Made by a program: the position numbers and the translations under genes. Positions 35,776-45,250 of a DNA stretch of 64,000 nucleotides are shown here, piece by piece. Under the pieces are notes generated by a model that was not told the DNA's origin, did not search any database, and saw only the letters and a list, made by a program, of their open reading frames with translations. Positions within the stretch are counted from its first letter, which is position 1, and the number at the start of each line of letters is the position of its first letter. The stretch covers positions 1 through 64,000 of the forward strand of contig JALVOC010000229.1 in the NCBI GenBank assembly GCA_027032075.1, in the 5' to 3' direction. This DNA is from Chromatiales bacterium (GTDB taxonomy: Bacteria; Pseudomonadota; Gammaproteobacteria; UBA6429; Thiohalophilaceae).

Positions 35776-36888
35776 ATGGTGAATTTCAGTCAATTAGCCA
35801 CCGCAGGCGTGCGGGTGTTGCAACCCTATCAACCGGGCAAACCTTTGGAAGAGCTGGCACGGGAATACGGAATTCGTGAAGCGGTAAAACTGGCCTCGAA
35901 TGAAAACCCCCTCGGTGCCAGTCCGGAGGCGATGAAAGCAGTGCGCAGCCAACTTGAGGATGTGGCGCGCTATCCCGATGGCAACGGTTTTGCGTTGAAA
36001 AAGGTATTGTCACAAAAGCACGGCCTTGATGTCTCGCGCATCACGCTGGGCAATGGCTCCAACGATATTCTGGAGTTGTTGGCGCGTGTGTTTGCCAGGC
36101 CGGCAGACGAGGTGATCTTTTCGGAACATGCTTTCGCGGTTTATCCCATCGTGACCCAGGCAGTTGGGGCGAAAGCGGTGGTGACCCCCGCGCGGCAGTG
36201 GGGGCATGATCTGGATGCCATGCTGGCGGCAATCACCTCCAAGACCCGTTTGCTCTTCATTGCCAACCCCAACAATCCGACCGGCACCTGGTTAACTGCC
36301 GAAGAATTGCGCGAGTTCCTGCAACGGGTCCCGCCGGAGGTCATCGTGGTACTGGATGAAGCCTATTTCGAATACGCCAGCGATCCGGCAATGGCGGCGG
36401 AGGATTATCCGGATGGCAGCCGCTGGCTGAATGATTATCCCAACCTGGTGGTCACCCGCACCTTTTCCAAGATTTATGGTCTCGCCGGTTTACGCATCGG
36501 TTATGGCCTTTCCCATCCTGACGTGGCGGATTTGCTCAACCGCGTACGGCAACCCTTTAATGTCAACAGTCTGGCGCTGGCCGCCGCCGAAGCAGCTGTG
36601 GCTGATACCGTTCATCTGGAAAAAAGCCTGGCCTGCAACACCCTTGGCATGCAGCAACTTACCCAGGCATTCGCGCAGCTGGAACTGGAATATATTCCGT
36701 CGGTGGCCAACTTCGTTTGTGTAAAAGTAGGGGATGCTGCAAAGATTTATGATCGTCTTTTGTATGAGGGCGTTATCGTGCGGCCGGTTGCCAATTATGG
36801 CATGCCCGCCTATTTACGTATCACCGTCGGCACTGCGCAGGAAAATGAGCGCTGTATTGCCGCTTTGAAAAAGGTTATGCGGGGATGA
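35776..36888 (+). CDS. hisC: Histidinol-phosphate aminotransferase
   Basis: A class II/I-type PLP aminotransferase: ASNENPLGASP near the start, NPNNPTGTWL, DEAYFEYAS, and the PLP lysine in RTFSKIYGLAGLRIGY. The 370-residue length and its place before tyrA agree with the broad HisC2-type enzyme that may also transaminate aromatic precursors. Its stop is followed by the GTG of tyrA after four bases. Confidence 0.93.
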   Translation: MVNFSQLATAGVRVLQPYQPGKPLEELAREYGIREAVKLASNENPLGASPEAMKAVRSQLEDVARYPDGNGFALKKVLSQKHGLDVSRITLGNGSNDILELLARVFARPADEVIFSEHAFAVYPIVTQAVGAKAVVTPARQWGHDLDAMLAAITSKTRLLFIANPNNPTGTWLTAEELREFLQRVPPEVIVVLDEAYFEYASDPAMAAEDYPDGSRWLNDYPNLVVTRTFSKIYGLAGLRIGYGLSHPDVADLLNRVRQPFNVNSLALAAAEAAVADTVHLEKSLACNTLGMQQLTQAFAQLELEYIPSVANFVCVKVGDAAKIYDRLLYEGVIVRPVANYGMPAYLRITVGTAQENERCIAALKKVMRG

Positions 36889-36892
36889 AGCC

Positions 36893-37774
36893 GTGAGTGA
36901 TCCGTTGTTGCAGCGATTGTGCATTATCGGAGTCGGCCTGATCGGCGGCTCACTGGCGCGGGCCCTGCGCCAGGCTGGCGCTGTGGGTGAAATTGTTGGT
37001 TGTGGCAGAAACAGGGAACAGTTGCAAAAGGCCTGCGAACTGGGTGTCATCGATCGCTTCGAGACGGATGCCGCTACTGCCGTGAAAGGGGCCGATGTGG
37101 TGGTGCTTGCGGTACCCCTTGGAAGCATGCGGCGCATCATGGAACGAATTGCGCCGGTGATGGATGAAAACTGTATCCTGACGGATGTTGGCAGCGTCAA
37201 GGGGAGCGTCGTGGCAGATGCCGCAGCCGTGTTCAAAACGCCTCCGGCCAACTTCGTTCCCGCTCACCCCATTGCCGGTACCGAGCAAAGCGGGGTGGAG
37301 GCTTCGTTTGCCGAATTATTCAGGCAACGGCGTGTGATCCTCACCCCCTGCCAGACCACCGCGCCGGAGGCAGTGGCCAGAATCCGCAGCATGTGGGAGG
37401 CTTGCGGTGCCGAAGTGGTGGAAATGGAGGTGATGCACCATGATGAGGTGCTGGCCGCGACCAGTCATTTGCCGCACATGCTGGCATATGCCCTGGTGGA
37501 TACCCTCGCACGCATGGATGACAGCAAGGAGATATTCGACTATGCCGCAGGCGGCTTTCGTGATTTTACCCGCATTGCCTCCAGTGATCCGGACATGTGG
37601 CATGACATCTGTCTGGCCAATCACGATGCCCTGGTAAAAATGCTGGAAGCATTCAGTGATGATCTGCGCCAGCTCGCCGATGCGGTCAAGCGGGCGGACA
37701 GTGATTTTCTCAAGCAGACGTTCATCCGCGCCAAACAGGCGCGTGATGCGTTTTGTCACAAGAACGGCGGGTGA
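36893..37774 (+). CDS. tyrA: Prephenate dehydrogenase (TyrA family)
   Basis: A monofunctional protein, with the NAD motif IIGVGLIGGSLARALRQAG at the start, LTDVGSVKG, HPIAGTEQSG and HHDEVLAATSHLPH. There is no chorismate mutase or ACT domain. GTG start, four bases after hisC. It leads to tyrosine; whether it prefers prephenate or arogenate cannot be told. Confidence 0.9.
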   Translation: MSDPLLQRLCIIGVGLIGGSLARALRQAGAVGEIVGCGRNREQLQKACELGVIDRFETDAATAVKGADVVVLAVPLGSMRRIMERIAPVMDENCILTDVGSVKGSVVADAAAVFKTPPANFVPAHPIAGTEQSGVEASFAELFRQRRVILTPCQTTAPEAVARIRSMWEACGAEVVEMEVMHHDEVLAATSHLPHMLAYALVDTLARMDDSKEIFDYAAGGFRDFTRIASSDPDMWHDICLANHDALVKMLEAFSDDLRQLADAVKRADSDFLKQTFIRAKQARDAFCHKNGG

Positions 37775-37847
37775 GGAAAAAGCGCGCAGGCTGCTGGCGA
37801 AGATTCTCAAACGTTTTATTGAAACGATGTTACAAAGGTAAATTTGC

Positions 37848-39164
37848 ATGTCATCTTTGCGATTCATCGCCCGGCCTGGCGGTAAGCTCACCGGCCGGTT
37901 ACGCGTACCGGGCGACAAGTCCATTTCCCATCGCAGTATTATGCTTGGCGCTTTGGCAGAAGGGACGACCGAGGTCAGCGGCTTTCTCGAAGGGGAGGAC
38001 AGTCTTGCCACCCTGAACGCCTTTCGTGCCATGGGTGTCGACATCGAGGGGCCGGTGGCGGGTCGGGTGACGATCCACGGTGCAGGTTTGCATGGTCTGC
38101 AACCCCCGGCGGGAGCTCTCGATCTCGGTAATTCCGGAACATCGATGCGCCTGCTGGCGGGATTGCTGGCGGCACAGCCCTTTGATTCCGTCCTCACGGG
38201 TGACGCCTCTCTCAGCAAGCGGCCCATGCGCCGGGTAACGCAACCGTTGTCGCAAATGGGCGCACAGCTGGAAACCTCGGAAGATGGCACCCCCCCCATT
38301 CATATTCACGGGAATGCCAGACTGAAAGGGATCCACTATGAAATGCCGGTTGCCAGCGCACAGGTAAAATCCTGCCTGTTACTGGCCGGCCTGTATGCGG
38401 AAGGTGAAACCTGCGTAACGGAAAAGGCGCCTACCCGCGATCACACTGAGCGCATGCTGGCAGGTTTTGGTTATCCGGTCACGCGCCAGGGAAACCGGGT
38501 TTGCGTCAAAAGCGGGGGAAGCATGCACGCCACGACGATCGATATACCGGCGGATATCTCCTCGGCAGCGTTTTTTCTCGTCGGCGCCAGCATTGCCGCA
38601 GGATCCGATCTGCGCCTGGAACACGTGGGCGTCAATCCCACCCGCATCGGCGTGATCAATATCCTGCGTGCCATGGGGGCGGAGATTGAGCTGAGCAACG
38701 AACGTGATGCGGGTGGTGAGCCGGTTGCGGATATACGGGTGAAGGCGGCGAGACTCCATGGCATCACGATTCCGGAAGAGCAGGTGCCGCTGGCGATTGA
38801 TGAATTTCCGGCTCTTTTTATCGCTGCCGCCTGTGCCGAGGGCAAAACCATCCTGACCGGTGCCGGTGAACTGCGGGTGAAGGAGAGTGATCGCATCCAG
38901 GTGATGGCCGATGGCCTGCAGGCACTGGGGATCGAGGCACAACCGACGGAAGACGGCATGATCCTGCAGGGCGGCAATTTGCAGGGCGGCAGGGTACACA
39001 GCCACGGGGATCACCGTATCGCCATGGCATTTGCGATGGCGGCTTTGCGCGCCAGCGGCCCCATCGAAATTGAAGATTGCGACAATGTGCGAACCTCTTT
39101 CCCCGGTTTTCTGCAGGCCGCAACACAAGCGGGATTAACGATCAGCGCCGACGAAACGGGGTAA
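37848..39164 (+). CDS. aroA: 3-phosphoshikimate 1-carboxyvinyltransferase
   Basis: EPSP synthase with RVPGDKSISHRSIMLGALAE at the N-terminus, LGNSGTSMRLLAGLL, the catalytic region DEFPALFIAAACAEG and the C-terminal HGDHRIAMAFAMAAL. Length (438 aa) fits the class related to Pseudomonas and Agrobacterium enzymes, with a GNSGTS phosphoenolpyruvate site. It is co-linear with tyrA and cmk, as in many gammaproteobacteria. Confidence 0.96.
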   Translation: MSSLRFIARPGGKLTGRLRVPGDKSISHRSIMLGALAEGTTEVSGFLEGEDSLATLNAFRAMGVDIEGPVAGRVTIHGAGLHGLQPPAGALDLGNSGTSMRLLAGLLAAQPFDSVLTGDASLSKRPMRRVTQPLSQMGAQLETSEDGTPPIHIHGNARLKGIHYEMPVASAQVKSCLLLAGLYAEGETCVTEKAPTRDHTERMLAGFGYPVTRQGNRVCVKSGGSMHATTIDIPADISSAAFFLVGASIAAGSDLRLEHVGVNPTRIGVINILRAMGAEIELSNERDAGGEPVADIRVKAARLHGITIPEEQVPLAIDEFPALFIAAACAEGKTILTGAGELRVKESDRIQVMADGLQALGIEAQPTEDGMILQGGNLQGGRVHSHGDHRIAMAFAMAALRASGPIEIEDCDNVRTSFPGFLQAATQAGLTISADETG

Positions 39165-39235
39165 GGCCGGGTGTTTCACGGATTTCCTGATTATCCCTTG
39201 TGTCTTCGTCAAACACTTTCACAGCAGGAATGAGT

Positions 39236-39931
39236 ATGAATTCAGCAGTTCCGGTTCTGACCGTCGACGGCCCGAGCGGGTCCGGCAAGGGCACCATCAG
39301 CGCCCTGGTGGCGCAGCGGCTTGGCTGGCATTTGCTCGACAGCGGGGCCTTATACCGTCTGGTGGCGTTTGGGGCCGGGCGCCATCAAATCGACCTGGCC
39401 GACGAGACGGCTTTGGCGGAGTACGCGGCCGGACTGGATGTCAGCTTCGAACTGGTGCCCGGCGCCACTGAAGTCCGGATCCTCCTTGAAGGGGAGCCGG
39501 TAGGCGCAGCCATTCGTACGGAAGCCTGCGGCAATTCAGCATCAAGAGTGGCCGCCCTCGGCAGGGTGCGCGAGGCGCTGCTGCAACGCCAGCGCGATTT
39601 TCGCCAGCCCCCTGGCCTGGTTGCAGATGGCCGGGACATGGGAACAGTGGTTTTTCCCGACGCCGAAGTGAAAATATTTCTTACCGCCAGTGTGGAAGAG
39701 CGGGCCCGGAGGCGCTATAAACAGTTGATAGAAAAAGGAATTAGTGCTAATCTGGCCGACCTCATGAAGGAGATTGCCGAGCGCGATGCCCGCGACACAC
39801 AACGCGCTGTGTCACCACTCAAGCCTGCTGCTGATGCAGTCGTTCTGGATACTTCGGAGATGAACATCAACGAAGTAGTGGACAAAGTGCTGGCCCTGTG
39901 CCGGGAGCGTTTCGACAATCTTCCCCAATGA
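39236..39931 (+). CDS. cmk: Cytidylate kinase
   Basis: A P-loop nucleotide kinase with [34 protein letters not shown] and the [13 protein letters not shown] segment. This ATG is chosen since AGGA is seven bases upstream and the ATG at 39230 is too close to it; a GTG at 39200 is also in frame. It lies upstream of rpsA, a pairing kept across most bacteria. Confidence 0.95.
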   Translation: MNSAVPVLTVDGPSGSGKGTISALVAQRLGWHLLDSGALYRLVAFGAGRHQIDLADETALAEYAAGLDVSFELVPGATEVRILLEGEPVGAAIRTEACGNSASRVAALGRVREALLQRQRDFRQPPGLVADGRDMGTVVFPDAEVKIFLTASVEERARRRYKQLIEKGISANLADLMKEIAERDARDTQRAVSPLKPAADAVVLDTSEMNINEVVDKVLALCRERFDNLPQ

Positions 39932-40029
39932 GTCGGGAGTCGGGCAACAATTGCCTGGCTGAACATCAATCAACCCGCGGTCTGACCGCATCCAACATAG
40001 GCTAATTCTGGCCTAAGGCGAAAATCAAC

Positions 40030-41703
40030 ATGAGCGAAAGCTTTGCAGAGTTATTTGAAGAAAGTCTAGCCAAGACCCAAATGCGTCCTGGCGCCATTAT
40101 TACCGGTACAGTAGTACGTGTCGACGATGATTTTGTTACTGTCAATGCCGGTCTCAAGTCCGAAGGGGTCATCCCCGTTTCCCAGTTTTATAACGACAAC
40201 GGTGAAGTCAGCGTCCAGGTGGGCGATGCCGTTGAAGTTGCACTCGATACTGTTGAGGATGGTTTTGGGGAAACCCGGCTGTCCCGTGAAAAAGCAAAAC
40301 GTGCTGAAACCTGGAAAAAATTGGAAGCCGCCAGTGAAGCAGGTGAGACAGTCACCGGCGTCATCACCGACAAGGTAAAAGGTGGCTTCACTGTCGAATT
40401 GGGTGATATCCGTGCATTCCTGCCGGGTTCACTGGTCGATATCCGTCCTGTCAGGGACACTTCCTATCTGGAAGGCAAGGAACTGGAATTCAAGGTGATC
40501 AAACTGGATCGCCGCCGTAACAACGTTGTGGTATCACGCCGTGCCGTGGTGGAAGAGGAAGGCGGTGCCGAACGCGAAGCCATGCTGGAAAACATGCAGG
40601 AAGGCGCAATCGTCAAGGGCGTGGTGAAGAATCTCACCGATTACGGTGCGTTTGTCGATCTGGGCGGTATCGATGGTTTGTTGCACATCACCGACATGGC
40701 CTGGAAGCGTGTCAAACATCCGAGTGAAATCGTTCAGGTGGGTGACGAGATTGACGTCAAGGTCCTCAAATTCGATCGTGAACGCATGCGCGTATCCCTC
40801 GGCCTGAAACAGATGGGTGAAGATCCCTGGGTGGACATCGAACGTCGTTATCCGGAAGGCACCCGCCTGTTTGGCAAGGTCACCAACATTGCCGACTATG
40901 GTTGCTTCGTTGAGCTGGAAGAGGGCGTGGAAGGTCTGGTGCACGTTTCCGAAATGGACTGGACCAACAAGAACATCCACCCCAGCAAGGTCGTTCAGCT
41001 CGGGCAGGAAGTGGAAGTCATGGTACTGGACATCGACGAGGAACGTCGCCGTATCTCCCTCGGGATGAAACAGTGCCAGGCCAATCCATGGGAACACTTT
41101 GCTGCCACCCATAACAAGAACGACAAGGTCAAGGGCACGATTAAATCGATCACCGACTTTGGTATTTTCATCGGTCTGGAAGGCAATATTGACGGGCTGG
41201 TTCATCTCTCGGATATTTCCTGGAATGTCCCTGGCGAGGAAGCCGTGCGCAATTACCAGAAAGGGGAAGAACTGGAAGCCGTTGTGCTCTCGGTCGATCC
41301 CGAGCGTGAACGTATCTCCCTTGGTATCAAGCAGCTGGAAAAGGATCCGGTATCCAATTTCGTTGCGGAAAACGCCAAAGGCACTATCGTCAAGGGCACC
41401 GTGAGTGAAGTGGATGCCAAAGGCGCAGTCATCGATTTGGGTGACGGTGTTGAAGGTTATCTGCGTGCCTCCGAGATTTCCCAGGATCGGGTGGAAGATG
41501 CCCGTACCATCCTGAAGGAAGGCGATGAGGTCGAAGCCAAGTTTGTTGGTATTGATCGCAAGAACCGCACCATTAGCCTGTCTATCAAGGCCAAGGACAG
41601 TGATGCAGAGAAAGCCGTGATCAGTGACTACAGTCGTGGTACTGCTTCGGCAACCACTACTCTGGGTGATCTGTTGAAAGAACAGATGGAAAGCAACGAC
41701 TGA
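40030..41703 (+). CDS. rpsA: 30S ribosomal protein S1
   Basis: A protein of 557 residues with six S1 OB-fold repeats: [20 protein letters not shown] opens the first and the later ones have the typical GxVxxITDFGxFVxLE form ([51 protein letters not shown]). Length equals E. coli S1. It brings mRNA to the 30S subunit. Codon choice is notably biased, as expected for a highly expressed gene. Confidence 0.97.
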   Translation: MSESFAELFEESLAKTQMRPGAIITGTVVRVDDDFVTVNAGLKSEGVIPVSQFYNDNGEVSVQVGDAVEVALDTVEDGFGETRLSREKAKRAETWKKLEAASEAGETVTGVITDKVKGGFTVELGDIRAFLPGSLVDIRPVRDTSYLEGKELEFKVIKLDRRRNNVVVSRRAVVEEEGGAEREAMLENMQEGAIVKGVVKNLTDYGAFVDLGGIDGLLHITDMAWKRVKHPSEIVQVGDEIDVKVLKFDRERMRVSLGLKQMGEDPWVDIERRYPEGTRLFGKVTNIADYGCFVELEEGVEGLVHVSEMDWTNKNIHPSKVVQLGQEVEVMVLDIDEERRRISLGMKQCQANPWEHFAATHNKNDKVKGTIKSITDFGIFIGLEGNIDGLVHLSDISWNVPGEEAVRNYQKGEELEAVVLSVDPERERISLGIKQLEKDPVSNFVAENAKGTIVKGTVSEVDAKGAVIDLGDGVEGYLRASEISQDRVEDARTILKEGDEVEAKFVGIDRKNRTISLSIKAKDSDAEKAVISDYSRGTASATTTLGDLLKEQMESND

Positions 41704-41746
41704 TGCCAAGCCGGGAATAAGTCGCTATCTTATATAAGGAAGGATA

Positions 41747-42052
41747 ATGACAAAATCAGAGCTGATTGAAATTCTGTCACAGAAGCAAATGCAGTTAGCC
41801 TACAAGGACGTGGAACTGGCCGTTAAAACCATGCTGGAACATATGGGGAATACCCTGGCTAACGGCGAACGGATAGAAATTCGTGGTTTTGGTAGTTTTT
41901 CCTTGCATTATCGTCCGCCCCGAGTGGGCCGCAATCCGAAAACCGGTGATTCGGTAAAACTTGATGCCAAGTATGTACCGCATTTCAAGCCGGGGAAGGA
42001 AATGCGTGAGCGTGTTAACAACAGCATGAAGAAGGTTGAAATCAGCGACTGA
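41747..42052 (+). CDS. ihfB: Integration host factor subunit beta
   Basis: A HU/IHF-type DNA-bending protein of 101 residues with KSELIEILS at the start, [26 protein letters not shown] across the beta-ribbon arm, and [15 protein letters not shown] at the end. AAGGAAGG precedes the ATG. The rpsA-ihfB order is conserved in gammaproteobacteria. A strong terminator follows. Confidence 0.96.
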   Translation: MTKSELIEILSQKQMQLAYKDVELAVKTMLEHMGNTLANGERIEIRGFGSFSLHYRPPRVGRNPKTGDSVKLDAKYVPHFKPGKEMRERVNNSMKKVEISD

Positions 42053-42074
42053 ATTTGTATGTTGTTAAAGAGAC

Positions 42075-42114
42075 AAAACGGCATGAAGTGTGAATACTTC
42101 ATGCCGTTTTTTTT
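42075..42114 (+). terminator. Rho-independent terminator after ihfB
   Basis: A perfect 15-base stem (42075-42089 with 42096-42110, containing ACGGCATGAAGT) with the six-base loop GTGAAT is followed by a run of eight T. It closes the cmk-rpsA-ihfB transcript before lapA. Confidence 0.93.
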
Positions 42115-42190
42115 GTAATATTAAACAGGGTGGTTTGCACCACCGGATGGGTTATCCGACATTTAAAGAATAATTTGGATGGTCGTGGTT

Positions 42191-42484
42191 ATGCTTAGGA
42201 TTATATATCTCATATTGTTTCTGGTACTGGTGATATTCGGTATCGCCTTTGCGGTATTGAATGCGGAACCGGTTGAGCTTAATTATTATTTTGGCAGTAA
42301 ACAGATTGCATTGTCCCTGATCCTGGTGATTGCGATGATGGTGGGAGCAATGCTTGGCGTTATTGCCAGTGCGGGACTCTTTGTGAGCAGCCGGCGTGAA
42401 GTCGCCAAACTCAAAAAGTCGGTGGAACTCGCTGAAAAAGAAGTCGCAAATCTACGTGCTATTCCGATCCGGGATGATCATTGA
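42191..42484 (+). CDS. lapA: LapA-like lipopolysaccharide assembly protein A (DUF1049)
   Basis: A protein of about 97 residues with two membrane helices (IIYLILFLVLVIFGIAFAVL and LILVIAMMVGAMLGVIASAG) and a cytoplasmic coiled-coil tail. The LNAEPVELNYYFG segment between the helices is typical of LapA. In E. coli LapA and LapB control LpxC degradation by FtsH and LPS assembly. A start at 42179 is also possible. The TGA stop overlaps the ATG of lapB. Confidence 0.88.
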   Translation: MLRIIYLILFLVLVIFGIAFAVLNAEPVELNYYFGSKQIALSLILVIAMMVGAMLGVIASAGLFVSSRREVAKLKKSVELAEKEVANLRAIPIRDDH

Positions 42485-43653
42485 TGTTACTTGAGAGCCT
42501 GTTTTTGTTGTTGCCGCTGGCGGCTTTATCCGGCTGGTGGATAGGCAGGCGCGGCCGTTTGCGCAAGCAGGATGAAGGTGCATTTGAACTGCCAAGCAAT
42601 TATCTCAAGGGGCTGAATTACCTTCTGAACGAACAGCAGGATAAGGCCATTGAACTGTTCATCCAGATGCTGGATGTGGATAACAACACCGTGGAAACCC
42701 ATCTGGCACTGGGGAGCTTGTTTCGCCGCCGCGGGGAGGTCGACCGGGCAATACGTATCCACCAGAATCTGATCGCACGGCCGACGTTGAGTAAAGAACA
42801 AAGAGCGGTGGCATTGTTTGAGCTGGGCGAGGATTATATGCGCGCCGGCCTGCTGGACCGGGCGGAGACCCTGTTCAAGGAACTGATTGATACCGAGCCG
42901 CACACTGGTGCAGCATTGCAGCAGTTACTGGATATCTACCAGCAGGAGAAAGACTGGGACAAGGCGATTCAGATATCCCACCGTCTGGAGAGCCGCACCG
43001 GGCAGAGCCGGCGGGCGATTGTGGCGCATTATTATTGTGAAATTGCAGAGCAGGCATGCCGCCAGGGTGAACCTGCGAAGGCGTTGAAATATTTAAAACG
43101 CGCCCTGGTTGAGGATCGGCAATGTGCCAGGGCCAGTATTCTGGAAGGAAATATTGAAAAAACAGCCGGCAACATAAAAGCGGCGATTCGCGCCTATCAT
43201 CGTGTCGAGGAGCAGGACCCGGATTTCCTGCCGGAAGTGATACAACCCTTAATCGATTGTTACAAGCGGCTGGGCAGAATCGATGAAATGGTGGTGTTTC
43301 TGCGGCAGAATCTGGCAAAACATCCCGGCATATCCCTGATGCTGGCTCTGTCTGAATTGATCAGGCAGGAAAAAGGCAACGAGGAAGCAGTGGAGTTCAT
43401 CACCGAATACCTGAAACAACGCCCCTCGGTACGGGGCATGGACAGATTGCTCGACTTGAATCTTTCAAACGTGAAAGAACCGGTGCGAGAGAAATTGCAG
43501 GTGCTGAAAGACGTGGCGGAACAGTTAATCGCAAACAAACCGGTGTATGAATGCTGTCACTGTGGCTTTGCCGGTAAAAAGCTGCATTGGCAGTGTCCTG
43601 GGTGCAAATACTGGAATACGGTTAAACCGATCCACGGTGTGGAAGGAGAATAG
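42484..43653 (+). CDS. lapB: Lipopolysaccharide assembly protein B
   Basis: An N-terminal membrane helix is followed by a short basic segment, a series of TPR repeats (for example ETHLALGSLFRRRGEVDRAI) and a C-terminal rubredoxin-type metal site (CCHCGFAGKKLHWQCPGC). Length from this ATG is 389 residues, the same as E. coli LapB. The start overlaps the lapA stop, and pyrF begins directly after its stop. Confidence 0.93.
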   Translation: MLLESLFLLLPLAALSGWWIGRRGRLRKQDEGAFELPSNYLKGLNYLLNEQQDKAIELFIQMLDVDNNTVETHLALGSLFRRRGEVDRAIRIHQNLIARPTLSKEQRAVALFELGEDYMRAGLLDRAETLFKELIDTEPHTGAALQQLLDIYQQEKDWDKAIQISHRLESRTGQSRRAIVAHYYCEIAEQACRQGEPAKALKYLKRALVEDRQCARASILEGNIEKTAGNIKAAIRAYHRVEEQDPDFLPEVIQPLIDCYKRLGRIDEMVVFLRQNLAKHPGISLMLALSELIRQEKGNEEAVEFITEYLKQRPSVRGMDRLLDLNLSNVKEPVREKLQVLKDVAEQLIANKPVYECCHCGFAGKKLHWQCPGCKYWNTVKPIHGVEGE

Positions 43654-44352
43654 ATGAATCAGTCCCGGATTATTGTTGCTCTGGATTATCCTTCCGCGGA
43701 TGAGGCAATCGAGTTTGTCGATCAGTTGCAAGCGGGGATGTGTAAATTGAAGGTGGGCAAGGAGTTGTTCACTCTGGCCGGGCCTGATCTGGTGCGGCAG
43801 CTCGTAGACAGGGGGTTTGACGTTTTTCTGGATCTGAAGTTTCATGATATCCCCAACACCGTTGCACAGGCATGCAAGGCAGCCGCCTCCCTCGGAGTCT
43901 GGATGGTCAACATTCATACGCTGGGGGGACGCAGCATGATGCTGGCGGCGCGGGATGCATTGGATGCCATCCCGCACCCTCCCTTGTTGATCGGTGTCAC
44001 CATCCTGACCAGCATGGGCGCAAGCGATTTGCACGAAATCGGACTGGCGGGAAGCCCTGAAGATAATGTCATGCATCTGGCGGCACTGGCCAAAGAAGCC
44101 GGGCTGGACGGGGTGGTCTGCTCATCCCGTGAAGTGAAGCAGTTGCGACAGAGCCAGGGCCATTCCTTTACGCTGGTGACGCCCGGCATCCGCCCGGAGG
44201 GCAGTGAATCGGGGGATCAGAAGCGTATCATGACCCCGCTTGCTGCGGTGCAGGCGGGTTCTGATTATCTGGTGATCGGACGGCCCATCACACAGGCGGC
44301 CAGCCCCGTCGCTGTTTTGCAGGCGATCAATGCCGAGCTGGCGGCCGTCTAA
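43654..44352 (+). CDS. pyrF: Orotidine 5'-phosphate decarboxylase
   Basis: A TIM-barrel enzyme of 232 residues with [10 protein letters not shown], the catalytic [11 protein letters not shown] motif, and [17 protein letters not shown] near the phosphate-binding end. It performs the last step of UMP synthesis. It starts with no gap after lapB. Its TAA stop lies within the left end of a repeat element (CTAAATAAGTG). Confidence 0.96.
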   Translation: MNQSRIIVALDYPSADEAIEFVDQLQAGMCKLKVGKELFTLAGPDLVRQLVDRGFDVFLDLKFHDIPNTVAQACKAAASLGVWMVNIHTLGGRSMMLAARDALDAIPHPPLLIGVTILTSMGASDLHEIGLAGSPEDNVMHLAALAKEAGLDGVVCSSREVKQLRQSQGHSFTLVTPGIRPEGSESGDQKRIMTPLAAVQAGSDYLVIGRPITQAASPVAVLQAINAELAAV

Positions 44353-44555
44353 ATAAGTGTTCCGAATACCAGATCATTTAACATTATTGGCAGATTCTGG
44401 TTTCGCATCAGGCCCAGAGGTCTTTTACATGACACGCTGTAAATACCTCCCTGTAAGCTCGACAGCCGCCTCCCTGCGGCTGACGGTCATGTAAAAGACC
44501 TCTGGGCCTGATGCTCCGTTTCCCAAGTGTACTGGTATTCGGAACCCCTATTTAA
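44349..44555. repeat. MITE-like element, family 1, copy D, with internal hairpin
   Basis: The left end CTAAATAAGTGTTCCGAATA and the right end GTATTCGGAACCCCTATTTA are inverted. Arms at 44405-44433 and 44486-44514 are perfect 29-base inverted repeats. The core is the shortest complete form in family 1: ACGCTGTAAATACCTCCCTG, then a hairpin with GCCGC and GCGGC arms. Its first bases form the pyrF stop codon, and its right end abuts the repeated sites before comEA. Confidence 0.82.
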
Positions 44556-44559
44556 TTTG

Positions 44560-44597
44560 TAGGACCCGTCCTACAAAAAATTCCGGAATTTCCTACA
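44560..44597 (+). promoter_or_regulatory. Two 16-base sites at 22-base spacing upstream of comEA
   Basis: TAGGACCCGTCCTACA and TCCGGAATTTCCTACA begin 22 bases apart, two turns of the helix, and both end in TCCTACA pointing toward comEA. The same type of site, in the same direction relative to the gene, occurs upstream of fimT (56184-56221) and at 54935 and 55341. The layout suggests a transcription factor binding cooperatively on one face of DNA. The first site is itself near-palindromic. Confidence 0.65.
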
Positions 44598-44704
44598 AAG
44601 CGGCTGATTGACCCGGAAAGGGTGCTGGCACATCATATCTGCATGGTGGAAACCACCTGTACAAAACTGTCATTCCTTAACCTGACAGAGAAAGGAGTCT
44701 CATT

Positions 44705-44986
44705 ATGAAGTCAGTCATGAAATCTGTACTGTTAGTTATATTTTTCGTCGTTTCGTTTCAACTATCGGCTGCGCCCGTTGATATCAATACGGCTGATGCC
44801 AAAGCGCTCGCAGCAAACATGAAGGGGATCGGTGCAAAAAAAGCCGAGGCGATCGTCAAATACCGTGAAAAGCACGGGCCCTTTAAACGCGTTGAAGACC
44901 TTACAAAAATAAAGGGAATAGGGCTCAAAACCATCGAAAAAAACCGGGGGATACTTCTGGTGAAAAGCGGCAAAAAGCGGGAATAG
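44705..44986 (+). CDS. comEA: ComEA-like helix-hairpin-helix DNA-binding protein
   Basis: A signal peptide (VLLVIFFVVSFQLSAAP) is followed by a pair of helix-hairpin-helix motifs: VDINTADAKALAANMKGIGA and FKRVEDLTKIKGIGLKTIEK. The 93-residue size is that of the short ComEA proteins, which bind incoming DNA in the periplasm during natural transformation. GAAAGGAG lies before the ATG. The repeated upstream sites are shared with fimT, which supports control together with pilus genes. The name rests on domain type; a general HhH protein cannot be excluded. Confidence 0.82.
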   Translation: MKSVMKSVLLVIFFVVSFQLSAAPVDINTADAKALAANMKGIGAKKAEAIVKYREKHGPFKRVEDLTKIKGIGLKTIEKNRGILLVKSGKKRE

Positions 44987-45010
44987 CTCCTTCTCCTTCA
45001 TACAAAACAT

Positions 45011-45041
45011 GAAGGATGCGCATGCGCATCCTTCTTTTTTT
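45011..45041 (+). terminator. Rho-independent terminator after comEA
   Basis: The 24-base palindrome GAAGGATGCGCA/TGCGCATCCTTC is followed by seven T. It ends the comEA transcript before the surface-sugar operon. Confidence 0.88.
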
Positions 45042-45250
45042 ATGTGGTGACTATTCCCGGTTTATTCGGAGAAAGCATCTGGGCAGGCAGTCCGGATTTT
45101 GTCATGCGGGTTTCATGGCTGATATCGTCAAACTTTTATGCAGTTATTCATCAAAAAGCCGGTGTTTTTCGGTAGAATCCCTATTTTTGCATCTGAACGT
45201 GGACGGCAAGTAATTGCTGCCTGCGGCAGAAGCGGGCGAAAAAGGCAGAA

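Noticed and set aside
40534-41709. 391-codon open frame on the minus strand
   Set aside because: Antisense to rpsA; the open frame follows from the strong codon bias of a highly expressed gene, and there is no start signal.
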